NCBI GenBank assembly: GCA_036689265.1
Contig: CP144777.1
Coordinates: 248,001-312,000, forward strand
DNA: 64,000 bases
Reading direction: 5' to 3'
From: Stammera capleta_AF
Lineage (GTDB): Bacteria; Pseudomonadota; Gammaproteobacteria; Enterobacterales; Enterobacteriaceae
Part shown: positions 26,018 to 35,301 of the stretch, in pieces
Layout: every line of letters starts with the position of its first letter
How positions within the stretch are numbered: the stretch's first letter is position 1
Translations under genes and position numbers: made by a program
The notes under the pieces: generated by a model
Database searches by the model: none
What the model was told of the DNA's origin: nothing
The model's input: the letters and a program-made list of their open reading frames with translations, nothing else

Positions 26018-28414
26018 TTATCTACTACTAATACTAAATCTAAAATTATTTACTTTATCTGTAAAATATTTTATTAATGGATATCCATATGAAATATTTA
26101 CAACACCTATAGGTGTATTTATTTTTAATGATATACCAGTAGATAATCTTAATAAATTTTTACTAAAATTAGGAACACCATGTTTAATGGTATCATTATT
26201 ATTTATCCATGTAGTATCAAATAAAGAACCACTATCTAAAAAAAAAGATGCACGAAAATTATTAGAATATTTTTCATTTAAAATTTTATATAAAGGTAAA
26301 ATAAATTCGGCATTTAAAGAATATAAAACATTTCCACCTAATAAATCATTGGATAAACATATTTTATTATTATTTTTACAAACATTAAATTTTGAATTTA
26401 AATATACAATATTTGGTTCTATACTATTTAAATCAAATCCCCTTAAACTATTATCAAAATAATGAAAATTTTCATAAAAAGGAAAAACTTTATTATTAAA
26501 ACCACTACCATAACCAAAATAACTATTTAAAAACAACAAAAAATATTTATTTTTATCTAAATAAATATATTTTGATAAATTTATTAAAAATTTATAATAT
26601 AAATTTTTAGAAAAAGGAATAGAAATTTTACTATTTAAATTAATGTAATACCCAAATAAAGGAAAAATACTTTCATCCAAAGAATTCATTATAAAACTAT
26701 TTTTAATAAAAAAATCATTAAAAACATACTTTTTATTTAAATTACTTAAATATATTTTATCTATTGAACTAATATAATTTAATAATGACAAATGTGGTTT
26801 TATATTAAAAAAATAATTATAAATATAATTTATTCCAAAATTATATTTAGTAAAATCATTTATATTAAATATAATATTATTTTTAATACCAAAATCAAAA
26901 TTTGTATAACTATAATTATTATTTTTAATATCAGATAAAACATTAAAAAATAATTTATTATTAATATAAATATTTTTTACATAATTATATAAATATAACA
27001 AAGAAATATAACCAGACTTAAAATAATTATTTTTTTTAATATTAAATATTAACTTATTACCTACATTGAAAACATTTTCTCTAGAAAACAACAACTCATA
27101 ATTTATTTTTCTTTTATTATCATATCCAATATTAAAATTCAATATTCCATTATAATTTTTATATAAAAAATAAATAACATTTACTTGATAAAATTTATCT
27201 TTTATTATTATTTTTTTTTTTATTATTATATTTTTAAAAAAACCAGTTTTTAATAAATTATCTTTGCCTAAATAAACTAAATTTTCTTTATATACTGAAC
27301 CAAATTTATAAGGTATTTCTTTGTTTAAATCTATTTGCTTAGATAAATAAATATTACTTAATATTGTTTTTCCAAAATAAAAAATTTTATCTAAATTTAC
27401 ATTTATTATTAAATTTACATTATTAAAATTTTTTTTAATTACTTTAACATTTATTTTAGATTTATAAAAACCATTTTCTTTCAAAAAATATAAAATATAA
27501 TCATAAATATTTTTAACATTTTCAATATTATAATAATTATCTAAAAAAAAATCTTTTTTAATTAAATTAAAATACTTTTCAAATTTTTTATTTTTAATAT
27601 TTATATTAACATTATATATCTTATATCTTTTACCTTCATTTAATTTTAAAAATAAATTAATATATTTTTTTTTAATTATTTTAATATCTTTAATTACATA
27701 ATCAAAATCTAAATAACCATAATTAAAATATATACTTTTTATGTATTCAAAATATTTTAATAAATAATTTAAATTTAATATATTTAAAATAAAAGGACTA
27801 TTAATATGGTTAATTTTTTTAAAAAAATCAAAAGAAAATAAATTATTATTAATATTTAATTTATTACCTAATAATTTTATCTCATTTATTTTTAAATAAT
27901 TACCTTCATTAAATTTAAATTTTAACAAAAAATTTTTATTTTTTAATAAAATTTTTTTATAACTTAAATGAAAATAATACTTACCTATATTTTTATAATA
28001 AAAATTTATATATTTTATAAAATTTAAAATATTTTTACTATCAAACAAACCACCTATACTAATGTTAAAATTTTTTAAAATATTTAATAAAGATTTATAA
28101 TCTAATATTTTATTACCAACAAAAATAAATTTTTCAATTATATTTTTTTTTTTTACATCTATAAATATATTATTTTTAAATTTATATATATTTATTTTAT
28201 TAAATAACTTAGTTCTAGACAAATAATTTAAAATTTTTAATATATCTTTTCTATCAACTACTTTTCCAATATTAGAAAACAAAATATTACTATTTAACTT
28301 ATAATTAATATATTCTGGAAATATAATATTATTCAACTTAAAATTATTCATAGAAAAAATATTTATACTAAACAAAAACAAAAAAAATAACCATTTTTTT
28401 TTTAAAATACTCAT
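26018..28414 (-). CDS. bamA: Outer-membrane protein assembly factor BamA
   Basis: BamA inserts beta-barrel proteins into the outer membrane. The 798-residue protein (E. coli 810) has an N-terminal hydrophobic signal segment (WLFFLFLFSINIFS), a Lys/Asn-rich region long enough for the five POTRA domains, and a C-terminal barrel with the diagnostic LRGFDLNSIEPNIVYLNS, LLGGNVLYSLNAEFILPL and ASFFLDSGSLFDT blocks. It ends FRFSISSR, without the terminal aromatic residue of the usual beta-signal (E. coli FNIGKTW). Retention implies that outer-membrane proteins are still made. cdsA, rseP, skp, lpxD, fabZ and lpxA/B are missing around it. Confidence 0.96.
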   Translation of the reverse strand: MSILKKKWLFFLFLFSINIFSMNNFKLNNIIFPEYINYKLNSNILFSNIGKVVDRKDILKILNYLSRTKLFNKINIYKFKNNIFIDVKKKNIIEKFIFVGNKILDYKSLLNILKNFNISIGGLFDSKNILNFIKYINFYYKNIGKYYFHLSYKKILLKNKNFLLKFKFNEGNYLKINEIKLLGNKLNINNNLFSFDFFKKINHINSPFILNILNLNYLLKYFEYIKSIYFNYGYLDFDYVIKDIKIIKKKYINLFLKLNEGKRYKIYNVNINIKNKKFEKYFNLIKKDFFLDNYYNIENVKNIYDYILYFLKENGFYKSKINVKVIKKNFNNVNLIINVNLDKIFYFGKTILSNIYLSKQIDLNKEIPYKFGSVYKENLVYLGKDNLLKTGFFKNIIIKKKIIIKDKFYQVNVIYFLYKNYNGILNFNIGYDNKRKINYELLFSRENVFNVGNKLIFNIKKNNYFKSGYISLLYLYNYVKNIYINNKLFFNVLSDIKNNNYSYTNFDFGIKNNIIFNINDFTKYNFGINYIYNYFFNIKPHLSLLNYISSIDKIYLSNLNKKYVFNDFFIKNSFIMNSLDESIFPLFGYYINLNSKISIPFSKNLYYKFLINLSKYIYLDKNKYFLLFLNSYFGYGSGFNNKVFPFYENFHYFDNSLRGFDLNSIEPNIVYLNSKFNVCKNNNKICLSNDLLGGNVLYSLNAEFILPLYKILNEKYSNNFRASFFLDSGSLFDTTWINNNDTIKHGVPNFSKNLLRLSTGISLKINTPIGVVNISYGYPLIKYFTDKVNNFRFSISSR

Positions 28415-28598
28415 ATATATATTCCAAAAAATAAATTTAATGAAATAAATAACTATAAAAATATATAAAAACTTTAAATATTAATATTTATTAAAATAAA
28501 TATACTTTAATAAACTATTAATTAAATTAATAAAAAAACTTAAATAATTTAACAATTAAATAATTTAATTAATAAATATTAAATTATTTAAATATATT

Positions 28599-29303
28599 TT
28601 AAATTGATCCATACTTTCTTTTTCTTCCATAAAAATAATTTATGGCAAATAAAAAATCACTACTTTTAAAATCAGGCCATAATATATCTGTAAAAAAAAA
28701 TTCAGAATAAACACTTTGCCATAAAAAAAAATTACTCAATCTTTTTTCTCCACCAGTTCTTATAATTAAATCTATATCAGGAATATCTTTAGAATATAAA
28801 TTATTAAATAAAATATTTTCATCAATATTATTAATGTTAAGTAAATTATTATGAACTTTATTCAAAATATTTTTACAACCATACAAAATATCCCATTTAC
28901 CTCCATAATTTAAAGCTATATTTAATTTCAAACCACAATTATTTTTTGTTAAACATTCTACCTTCTTTATTTTATCATTTAAATTATAAGGAAATTTTAT
29001 TTTATTTCCAATTATTTTCACACATATATCATAATTATGTAATTTAAACATATAATTATCCAAAATCAAAGAAAACAATCTCATTAATTCATTAACTTCA
29101 ATATAAGGTCTATTCCAATTTTCACTACTAAAAGCATATAATGTTAATATTTCAAGATTATATTTAACCGAAAAATTAATTATTTCTAAAACAGATTCTA
29201 TACCTTTTCTATGACCATATATACGAGATTTTCCTTTATTTAAAGCCCATCTACCATTACCATCCATAATAATTGCAATATGTTTAATATCTTTTTTTTT
29301 CAT
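28599..29303 (-). CDS. uppS: Undecaprenyl diphosphate synthase
   Basis: Cis-prenyltransferase that makes the C55 lipid carrier for peptidoglycan. The catalytic motif IAIIMDGNGRWA is near the N-terminus, followed by GHRKG, LYAFSSENWNRP and the C-terminal DIDLIIRTGGEKRLSNFFLWQ with TDILWPDF. I use the ATG at 29303 (234 residues, starting MKKKDIKH); the longer frame begins with TTG. It lies between frr and bamA as in enterics, with dxr, cdsA and rseP deleted. Together with MurB it indicates retained wall synthesis. Confidence 0.96.
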   Translation of the reverse strand: MKKKDIKHIAIIMDGNGRWALNKGKSRIYGHRKGIESVLEIINFSVKYNLEILTLYAFSSENWNRPYIEVNELMRLFSLILDNYMFKLHNYDICVKIIGNKIKFPYNLNDKIKKVECLTKNNCGLKLNIALNYGGKWDILYGCKNILNKVHNNLLNINNIDENILFNNLYSKDIPDIDLIIRTGGEKRLSNFFLWQSVYSEFFFTDILWPDFKSSDFLFAINYFYGRKRKYGSI

Positions 29304-29642
29304 AGAACTAAAAATATTTAACAAATATTTAAAAAATAAAAATAAAAAACTACTATTTTACACAAATTTAATTTAAACTAAAATATATATTGTCCAAATA
29401 AATTATAAATAATATTTAATAAAAAAACTATGAATTTAATTAATATACAACATATAAAATATATATTTATCTTTTTTAAAAAACATTTTTTCATATTATA
29501 TATAATAATGAAAATAATAAAACTACTTTTTTTCATTCATTTTTTAAAAAATAAAAAAAAAATTATTTAAATAATTAAATAAAAAATATATATAAATATA
29601 TATAAATGTAATAAATCATGAATATATTTTACAAAAAAAAAA
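29304..29642. other. Gene-free stretch between frr and uppS
   Basis: About 340 bases of nearly pure A+T. In enterics dxr lies here. I see no coding remnant of dxr, no tRNA motif and no structured RNA, only homopolymer runs and short AT palindromes that are expected by chance at this composition. Confidence 0.6.
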
Positions 29643-30203
29643 TTAACTAACAAGTATTTGTTTTTTTTTACTAATAAAAGTTAAATCTGCTTTTTTAATA
29701 TAAAAATCAGTAATATCTTGTATATTTTTATAATTTTTTTTTTCAACATCTTTGTTTATTAATTTTTTTTTTAATAAACATTTATTTTCAATATTAAAAA
29801 TTTTTCTAACGTTTCTAATAGAAATTTTTATTTTTTCTAACTCACACTTTAATTTTTTAACAATATCTTTTCTTTTTTCTTCATTTAAAGGAGGAAAATA
29901 AATAATTATATCATCATTACAATCTACAGGGTTTAAATTCAATTTAGATAACAAAATAGATTTTTTTACTATATTTTTAATATTTTTATCAAACAAAGAT
30001 ATTCTTATTGTATGATTATTATCTAAAATAATTCTAGATAAATTCATTAAAGAAATATATTTTCCATAACAATGGACTAATAAATTAGAAATAATATCTA
30101 TATCAATAAAATTAGTACGAAAAATTTTTATTTTTTCTTTAAAATTTAAAATACATTTTTCCATTTCATTTTTTATTTCATTTTCACAAATATAAACTAA
30201 CAT
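29643..30203 (-). CDS. frr: Ribosome recycling factor
   Basis: RRF splits post-termination ribosomes with EF-G. Conserved blocks are EMEKCILNFKEKIKIFRTN at the N-terminus, LNPVDCNDDIIIYFPPLNEEKRKD in the middle and SIRNVRK in the long helix. I place the start at the ATG at 30203 because an AAGGA site lies about ten bases upstream and MLVYICENEIKNEMEKC aligns with the E. coli N-terminus; the longer frame adds 8 residues. This gives 186 residues, like E. coli (185). tsf and pyrH, its usual upstream partners, are replaced by rpoD. Confidence 0.95.
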   Translation of the reverse strand: MLVYICENEIKNEMEKCILNFKEKIKIFRTNFIDIDIISNLLVHCYGKYISLMNLSRIILDNNHTIRISLFDKNIKNIVKKSILLSKLNLNPVDCNDDIIIYFPPLNEEKRKDIVKKLKCELEKIKISIRNVRKIFNIENKCLLKKKLINKDVEKKNYKNIQDITDFYIKKADLTFISKKKQILVS

Positions 30204-30239
30204 AATTAAATATATCCTTAAATACATTATTAATTCAAA

Positions 30240-31928
30240 TTAATTATCTAAAAAATTTTTTAATATTTCAGATCTACTAGGATGTCTTAACTTTCTTAAA
30301 GCTTTAGCTTCAATTTGTCTTATACGTTCTCTAGTAACATCAAATTGTTTACCAACTTCTTCAAGAGTATGATCGCTGCTCATATTTATACCAAAACGCA
30401 TACGTAATACTTTAGCTTCTCTAGGAGTTAAGCTTGATAATATATTATTAGTAACATTACGTAAACTCTCTGTAGTAGCTGATTCTAAAGGTAATTCTAA
30501 AGACTGATCTTCAATAAAGTCACCTAAATATAAATCATCATCTTCACTTACAGGTGTTTCCATAGAAATAGGCTCTTTAGCTATTTTCAATATTTTTCTT
30601 ATTTTATCTTCAGATATTAACATACGATTAGATAACTCTTCAGGAGTAGGTTCTCTTCCTAATTCTTGTAATATTTGTCTAGATATTCTATTTAATTTAT
30701 TTATAGTTTCTATCATATGAACTGGTATACGTATAGTACGGGCTTGATCAGCTATAGATCTAGTAATAGCTTGACGTATCCACCAAGTTGCATATGTTGA
30801 AAATTTATAACCACGTCTATACTCAAATTTATCAACTGCTTTCATTAATCCTATATTTCCTTCTTGAATTAAATCTAAAAATTGTAAACCTCTATTAGTA
30901 TATTTTTTTGCTATAGATATAACTAATCTTAAATTAGCTTCAACCATTTCTTTTTTAGCTTTTTTAGATTTATTTTCATTATATATAATATGTTTATTTA
31001 TATTTTTTAAATCATTAATTTTAATACCAATTTCATTTTCTATAAATAATAAATCATTTAATAACGAATTAACTATAGATAAATAATTTTTTAAATTATA
31101 AGACCATGAACAATTCATATTTATAGCATTAATAACCCAAATTTTACTATATCTATATTTTAAAAAAAAATTTAAAAATATTTTTCTAGGCATTAAACAT
31201 TTATTTACACATAAATCCATTAAACATTTTTCTTTTAAATTAATATCTAAAATTATTTTTTTCACTTGTAAAGATAAAAAATTAATATGTTTAGGAACTA
31301 ATTTAAATTTCATAAATAAATTAATTAACTTATTTAATTCACATTTAGAATAAGGATGTTTTATACCATATTTATATTTATAATTAATAAATATATTATA
31401 TTTATTACGTAAAATATTTACTTTTTTATCTAAAAAATTCATATTAATAATATCATTATTAATATTTTTATTTTTACAAATATTATTATTTAAACAATTA
31501 TCTTTAAAATTATTATTAAAAACAGAATAATTACAAAAATAAGTATTATCAGAATCAACAAAACCTAATATTAACTCAAATAAACGTAATTCACCTCGTT
31601 TTACAAGATCATATTGATTTAAAAAATAATTTATAGACTTAAAATATTTAGATAAATAAAATTGAATTTTATTCAATCTGTTTTCTATACGTTTAGCTAT
31701 ATTTATTTCACCTTCTCTAGTTAACAATTCAACAGTACCCATTTCTCTCATATACATCCTTACTGGATCTGTTGTTTTGCTTGAATTAACATCTAATTTA
31801 AATAAAATATCATTATCATCAACAATATTAACAATATTTCTATTATTATTTAAATCATCTTTAATAACTATTGATTCATCTATATCTGCCATATCTTTAA
31901 TAACTGTAATATTTAAATTATTAATCAT
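30240..31928 (-). CDS. rpoD: Primary sigma factor RpoD (sigma-70) without the first part of region 1.1
   Basis: Housekeeping sigma factor. Region 1.2 begins TDPVRMYMREMGTVELLTRE near residue 53, region 2 has NLRLVISIAKKYTNRGLQFLDLIQEGN and YATWWIRQAITRSIADQARTIR, and region 4 ends the protein with TLEEVGKQFDVTRERIRQIE. The first ATG aligns with about residue 47 of the E. coli protein (MINDMGIQV), so most of the folded part of region 1.1 is missing; upstream in-frame sequence hits a stop after nine codons and no remnant is seen in other frames. The non-conserved region between 1.2 and 2 is present but Asn/Lys/Ile-rich. Length is 562 (E. coli 613). Confidence 0.97.
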   Translation of the reverse strand: MINNLNITVIKDMADIDESIVIKDDLNNNRNIVNIVDDNDILFKLDVNSSKTTDPVRMYMREMGTVELLTREGEINIAKRIENRLNKIQFYLSKYFKSINYFLNQYDLVKRGELRLFELILGFVDSDNTYFCNYSVFNNNFKDNCLNNNICKNKNINNDIINMNFLDKKVNILRNKYNIFINYKYKYGIKHPYSKCELNKLINLFMKFKLVPKHINFLSLQVKKIILDINLKEKCLMDLCVNKCLMPRKIFLNFFLKYRYSKIWVINAINMNCSWSYNLKNYLSIVNSLLNDLLFIENEIGIKINDLKNINKHIIYNENKSKKAKKEMVEANLRLVISIAKKYTNRGLQFLDLIQEGNIGLMKAVDKFEYRRGYKFSTYATWWIRQAITRSIADQARTIRIPVHMIETINKLNRISRQILQELGREPTPEELSNRMLISEDKIRKILKIAKEPISMETPVSEDDDLYLGDFIEDQSLELPLESATTESLRNVTNNILSSLTPREAKVLRMRFGINMSSDHTLEEVGKQFDVTRERIRQIEAKALRKLRHPSRSEILKNFLDN

Positions 31929-32092
31929 TTGTACATTTTTTTTTACATAACTTTAAATTTATTTTATATATAAATAAACAATTTTAATGTTTATAAAATA
32001 ATTAAATAAATTAGTTATTTATTTAATTATTTTAATAAAAATAAAATAAATATTTTAATAATTTATATTAAAAAAATAAATATAAAAATCAT

Positions 32093-33868
32093 TTAATTTA
32101 CATTTTTAATTAAAAAATTACTATTAATTTTTAAATTTTTTAATTTTAAAAGATTCCATATTTTAATTTTCTCATTTTCATTTAAACCTATTTTTTTTTC
32201 TTTCAAAATCATTTTTTCCAATTTTTTATTTATAATCAAAATCTTTAACCTATTTAAATTATCAATAAAAACTAACTCTATATTTTTATTTAAATTCAAA
32301 TAATTCCAATTAAATAAAATATTAAGATAATATTTTATATTTTTTTTTTTATATTTATTTAAAATATTTTTAAATAAAATATTATTATTATATATACAAA
32401 TATTTACAATATCTAAAAATAATAACAAACCAGAAATATTAACTTTTCCAAAAAATAAATTATCAGATAAATTAACTAAATTAGATAAATATGGATTGTT
32501 TAATAACAAAAAAATTAAATATCTTAACACCTTAAATTTAATATTTATTCTATTATTAATATTAAAATTAGAAACAACTAATTTGCTTAATTGATTAAAA
32601 TCAGTAATACCTACTATATCACCTAATTTTTGACAAAGAAACACTTTCAATAAATTAGAATTTATATTTGAAATAAAATTTAATACAAAATTCGCAAATT
32701 TTATTTTTCCACAATATGTAAATAAATTATACTCTAATGATATATACTCAAACAAAAAATCAAATATATGTTTAGATTTATTTATTCTATCTTCAAATTT
32801 AAACTTACCTTCTTTTCTAATCAAAGTATCAGGATCATAATTTTTCGGAATTATCATAAAATATACTTTTTTTTTTTCACTTAAATAAGAAGATATTATC
32901 ATTATAATTTTCTTATAAGAATCTATACCTACATTATCACCATCATAACAAAATATAATATTATTAGTATATTTAAAAAGAATTTTTATTTGATCATTAT
33001 ATATATTTGTTCCTAACAAACCCACAACATAATATATTCCAAATTTATTCAATGTTAAAACATCTAAATAACCTTCAACTATCAATAATTTTTTTAGATT
33101 TTTTTTTTTTATATTATACAAACCATATAAACATTTTTTTTTTGAAAAAAAAATATTAGAAGAAGAATTAACATATTTTGATATAATATTTTCTTTTACT
33201 GATCTTCCACCAAACCCAATTATTTTCCCATATAAATTCCATATTGGAAATGTTATCCTACCATATAATTTATCATATATTTTTCCTTCACTATTTTTTG
33301 CTAAAACTCCAAAATTTAATAACTTATCAAGTTTATTTTTATCATACAAATAAATAAACTTATTTATAGAAAAAACAGAAGAATAACCCAAGGAAAATTT
33401 ATTTATAATTTCTAAATCTAATCCTCTACTAAACAATAAATTTCTAGCTAATTTAGAATCTTCATTAAATAATAAACAATTATTATAAAATTTATTTATA
33501 TCTTTCATAAATTCATAAAAAAAATTATTTGAAACTTTAAATAAATTTAAATCATAATTAAAATTATTTTCATACAATATAACTGTATTATTTATATAAG
33601 CTAATTTTTTAACACTTTCTATAAAATTAATTTTATAATAATTCATTAAAAAATCAATTACATTTCCATGAACTTTACATCCAAAACAATAATAAAATTT
33701 TTGTTCTTTATTAACTATAAAAGAAGGGTTATTTTCAATATGAAAAGGACAATAAGATTTATATTTATTACCATATAATTTTAAATTTATTTCTGAAGAA
33801 ATAATTTTAACAATATCACTTGATGATATTAAATCTATAATAAATTTTTTAGATATATATTTAACCAT
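32093..33868 (-). CDS. dnaG: DNA primase
   Basis: Synthesises RNA primers for replication. The 591-residue protein shows the CHC2 zinc domain (YCPFHIENNPSFIVNKEQ ... CFGCKVHGN), the RNA polymerase core block (GRITFPIWNLYGKIIGFGGR) and the TOPRIM domain (LLIVEGYLDVLTL; FCYDGDNVG). The C-terminal helicase-binding domain is diverged and Lys/Asn/Ile-rich but present by length. It lies between rpsU and rpoD, completing the macromolecular-synthesis operon; 164 bases of A+T separate it from rpoD. Confidence 0.97.
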   Translation of the reverse strand: MVKYISKKFIIDLISSSDIVKIISSEINLKLYGNKYKSYCPFHIENNPSFIVNKEQKFYYCFGCKVHGNVIDFLMNYYKINFIESVKKLAYINNTVILYENNFNYDLNLFKVSNNFFYEFMKDINKFYNNCLLFNEDSKLARNLLFSRGLDLEIINKFSLGYSSVFSINKFIYLYDKNKLDKLLNFGVLAKNSEGKIYDKLYGRITFPIWNLYGKIIGFGGRSVKENIISKYVNSSSNIFFSKKKCLYGLYNIKKKNLKKLLIVEGYLDVLTLNKFGIYYVVGLLGTNIYNDQIKILFKYTNNIIFCYDGDNVGIDSYKKIIMIISSYLSEKKKVYFMIIPKNYDPDTLIRKEGKFKFEDRINKSKHIFDFLFEYISLEYNLFTYCGKIKFANFVLNFISNINSNLLKVFLCQKLGDIVGITDFNQLSKLVVSNFNINNRINIKFKVLRYLIFLLLNNPYLSNLVNLSDNLFFGKVNISGLLLFLDIVNICIYNNNILFKNILNKYKKKNIKYYLNILFNWNYLNLNKNIELVFIDNLNRLKILIINKKLEKMILKEKKIGLNENEKIKIWNLLKLKNLKINSNFLIKNVN

Positions 33869-33940
33869 AATAAACTATATATTTTAATTTTCACTAAAAT
33901 ATTTTACAAAAAATAAAAAAAAATAATAAATAACATATAT

Positions 33941-34153
33941 TTAATATTTTATTTTATAATTTCTTTTTTTATACTTATTTTTTATATATCTTTTTACTGC
34001 AGAAGCTTTAGCTTTTTTTCTTTTAGTTGTAGGTTTTTCATAATATTCTCTTTTACGTATTTCAGATAAAACACCAGATTTTTCACATAATCTTTTAAAT
34101 CTTCGCAAAGCAATATCAAACGGTTCATTTTCTTTAATTTTTATTATTGGCAT
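33941..34153 (-). CDS. rpsU: Ribosomal protein bS21
   Basis: Small-subunit protein of 70 residues (E. coli 71) with the S21 signature NEPFDIALRRFKRLCEKSGVL and the basic tail KREYYEKPTTKRKKAKASAVKR. It is first in rpsU-dnaG-rpoD and is divergent from tsaD, as in E. coli. The 131-base divergent spacer carries three copies of a 10-base repeat (see the repeat entry). Confidence 0.98.
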   Translation of the reverse strand: MPIIKIKENEPFDIALRRFKRLCEKSGVLSEIRKREYYEKPTTKRKKAKASAVKRYIKNKYKKRNYKIKY

Positions 34154-34207
34154 ATAATTAATATTTATTAATATAAAAATATTATTTTTTATTAAAATAT
34201 ATTAAAA

Positions 34208-34251
34208 TTAACATATATTTAATACTAAATTAACATATACATTAACATATA
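34208..34251. repeat. Three direct copies of TTAACATATA between rpsU and tsaD
   Basis: Exact copies of TTAACATATA start at 34208, 34230 and 34242, within the divergent promoter region of tsaD and the rpsU-dnaG-rpoD operon, followed by an (AT)n tract ending near 34272. The C in each copy makes chance less likely than for pure A/T words. They could be a regulatory site, promoter elements or a decayed short duplication; I cannot tell which. Confidence 0.5.
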
Positions 34252-34284
34252 ATATATTATATATATATATATAATTTAAACAAA

Positions 34285-35301
34285 ATGATTATATTAGGAA
34301 TAGAAACATCTTTTGATGAAACAGGAATTGCAATATATGAAAAACAAAATGGAATAATAATAAACGAAATATATAGTCAAAAAAAAATACACTACAAATA
34401 TGGAGGAATAATTCCTGAATTAGCTGCAAAAAATCATTTAAAAATAATTATTCCATTATTAAAAAAAACATTAAAAAAATCTAAAATAAAAATAAATAAA
34501 ATAAATGCAATAGCTTATACAGCAGGACCAGGATTATCAAATTCATTGTTAATAGGAGCAACTACAGCAGTAACATTATCATATTTATATAATATACCAC
34601 ATATACCTGTAAATCATATTGAAGGTCATATAATGTCTATTATGTTAAACAGAAAAAAAACATTATTTCCATTTCTGTCACTAGTTGCTTCAGGAGCAAA
34701 TACACAATTAACTATAGTTTATAATTTCGAAAAATATAAAATAATTGGAAAATCATTAGATGATTCAGCAGGAGAATTATTTGATAAAACAGCTTATATG
34801 TTAAATATAAAATATCCAACAGGTAACGAATTGTCTAAATTAGCTAAATTTGGAAAAAAACATTTTATTTTTCCAAAACCAATAATAAACAAAAAAAATT
34901 TTAATTTTAGTTTTTCAGGATTAAAAACACATATAAAAAAAATTATTAAAAATAATACACCTTTAACACAAGAAAACAAAAACAATATTGCATATTCCCT
35001 AGAAAACACTATAGCAAAAATTTTAGTTACTAAATCAAAAAAAGCACTAAATAAATACAAAATAAAAAAAATAGCAATTTCAGGAGGAGTAGCAAGAAAT
35101 AATACACTAATAAAAAAAATGAAAATAATGACAAAAAAATTAGGAATTAAAACATTATATCCACCTAAAAAAATATGTACTGATAATGCAGCAATGATAG
35201 CTTATATAGGATTAATAAAACTAAATAAAAAAAATTATAAATTCATTAAAGATTTTAAAATAAAAATAAACTCTAAATGGAAAATTAATAAGTCTTTATA
35301 A
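34285..35301 (+). CDS. tsaD: tRNA N6-threonylcarbamoyladenosine transferase TsaD
   Basis: Catalytic subunit of t6A37 synthesis on ANN-decoding tRNAs. The 338-residue protein (E. coli 337) begins ILGIETSFDETGIAIYE, has the metal-binding HIEGHIMS, the LDDSAGELFDKTAY block and the C-terminal ISGGVARNNTL and TDNAAMIAY. The partner proteins TsaB, TsaC and TsaE are not in this window. It is divergent from rpsU and its 3' end overlaps cca by 17 bases, tail to tail. Confidence 0.97.
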   Translation: MIILGIETSFDETGIAIYEKQNGIIINEIYSQKKIHYKYGGIIPELAAKNHLKIIIPLLKKTLKKSKIKINKINAIAYTAGPGLSNSLLIGATTAVTLSYLYNIPHIPVNHIEGHIMSIMLNRKKTLFPFLSLVASGANTQLTIVYNFEKYKIIGKSLDDSAGELFDKTAYMLNIKYPTGNELSKLAKFGKKHFIFPKPIINKKNFNFSFSGLKTHIKKIIKNNTPLTQENKNNIAYSLENTIAKILVTKSKKALNKYKIKKIAISGGVARNNTLIKKMKIMTKKLGIKTLYPPKKICTDNAAMIAYIGLIKLNKKNYKFIKDFKIKINSKWKINKSL

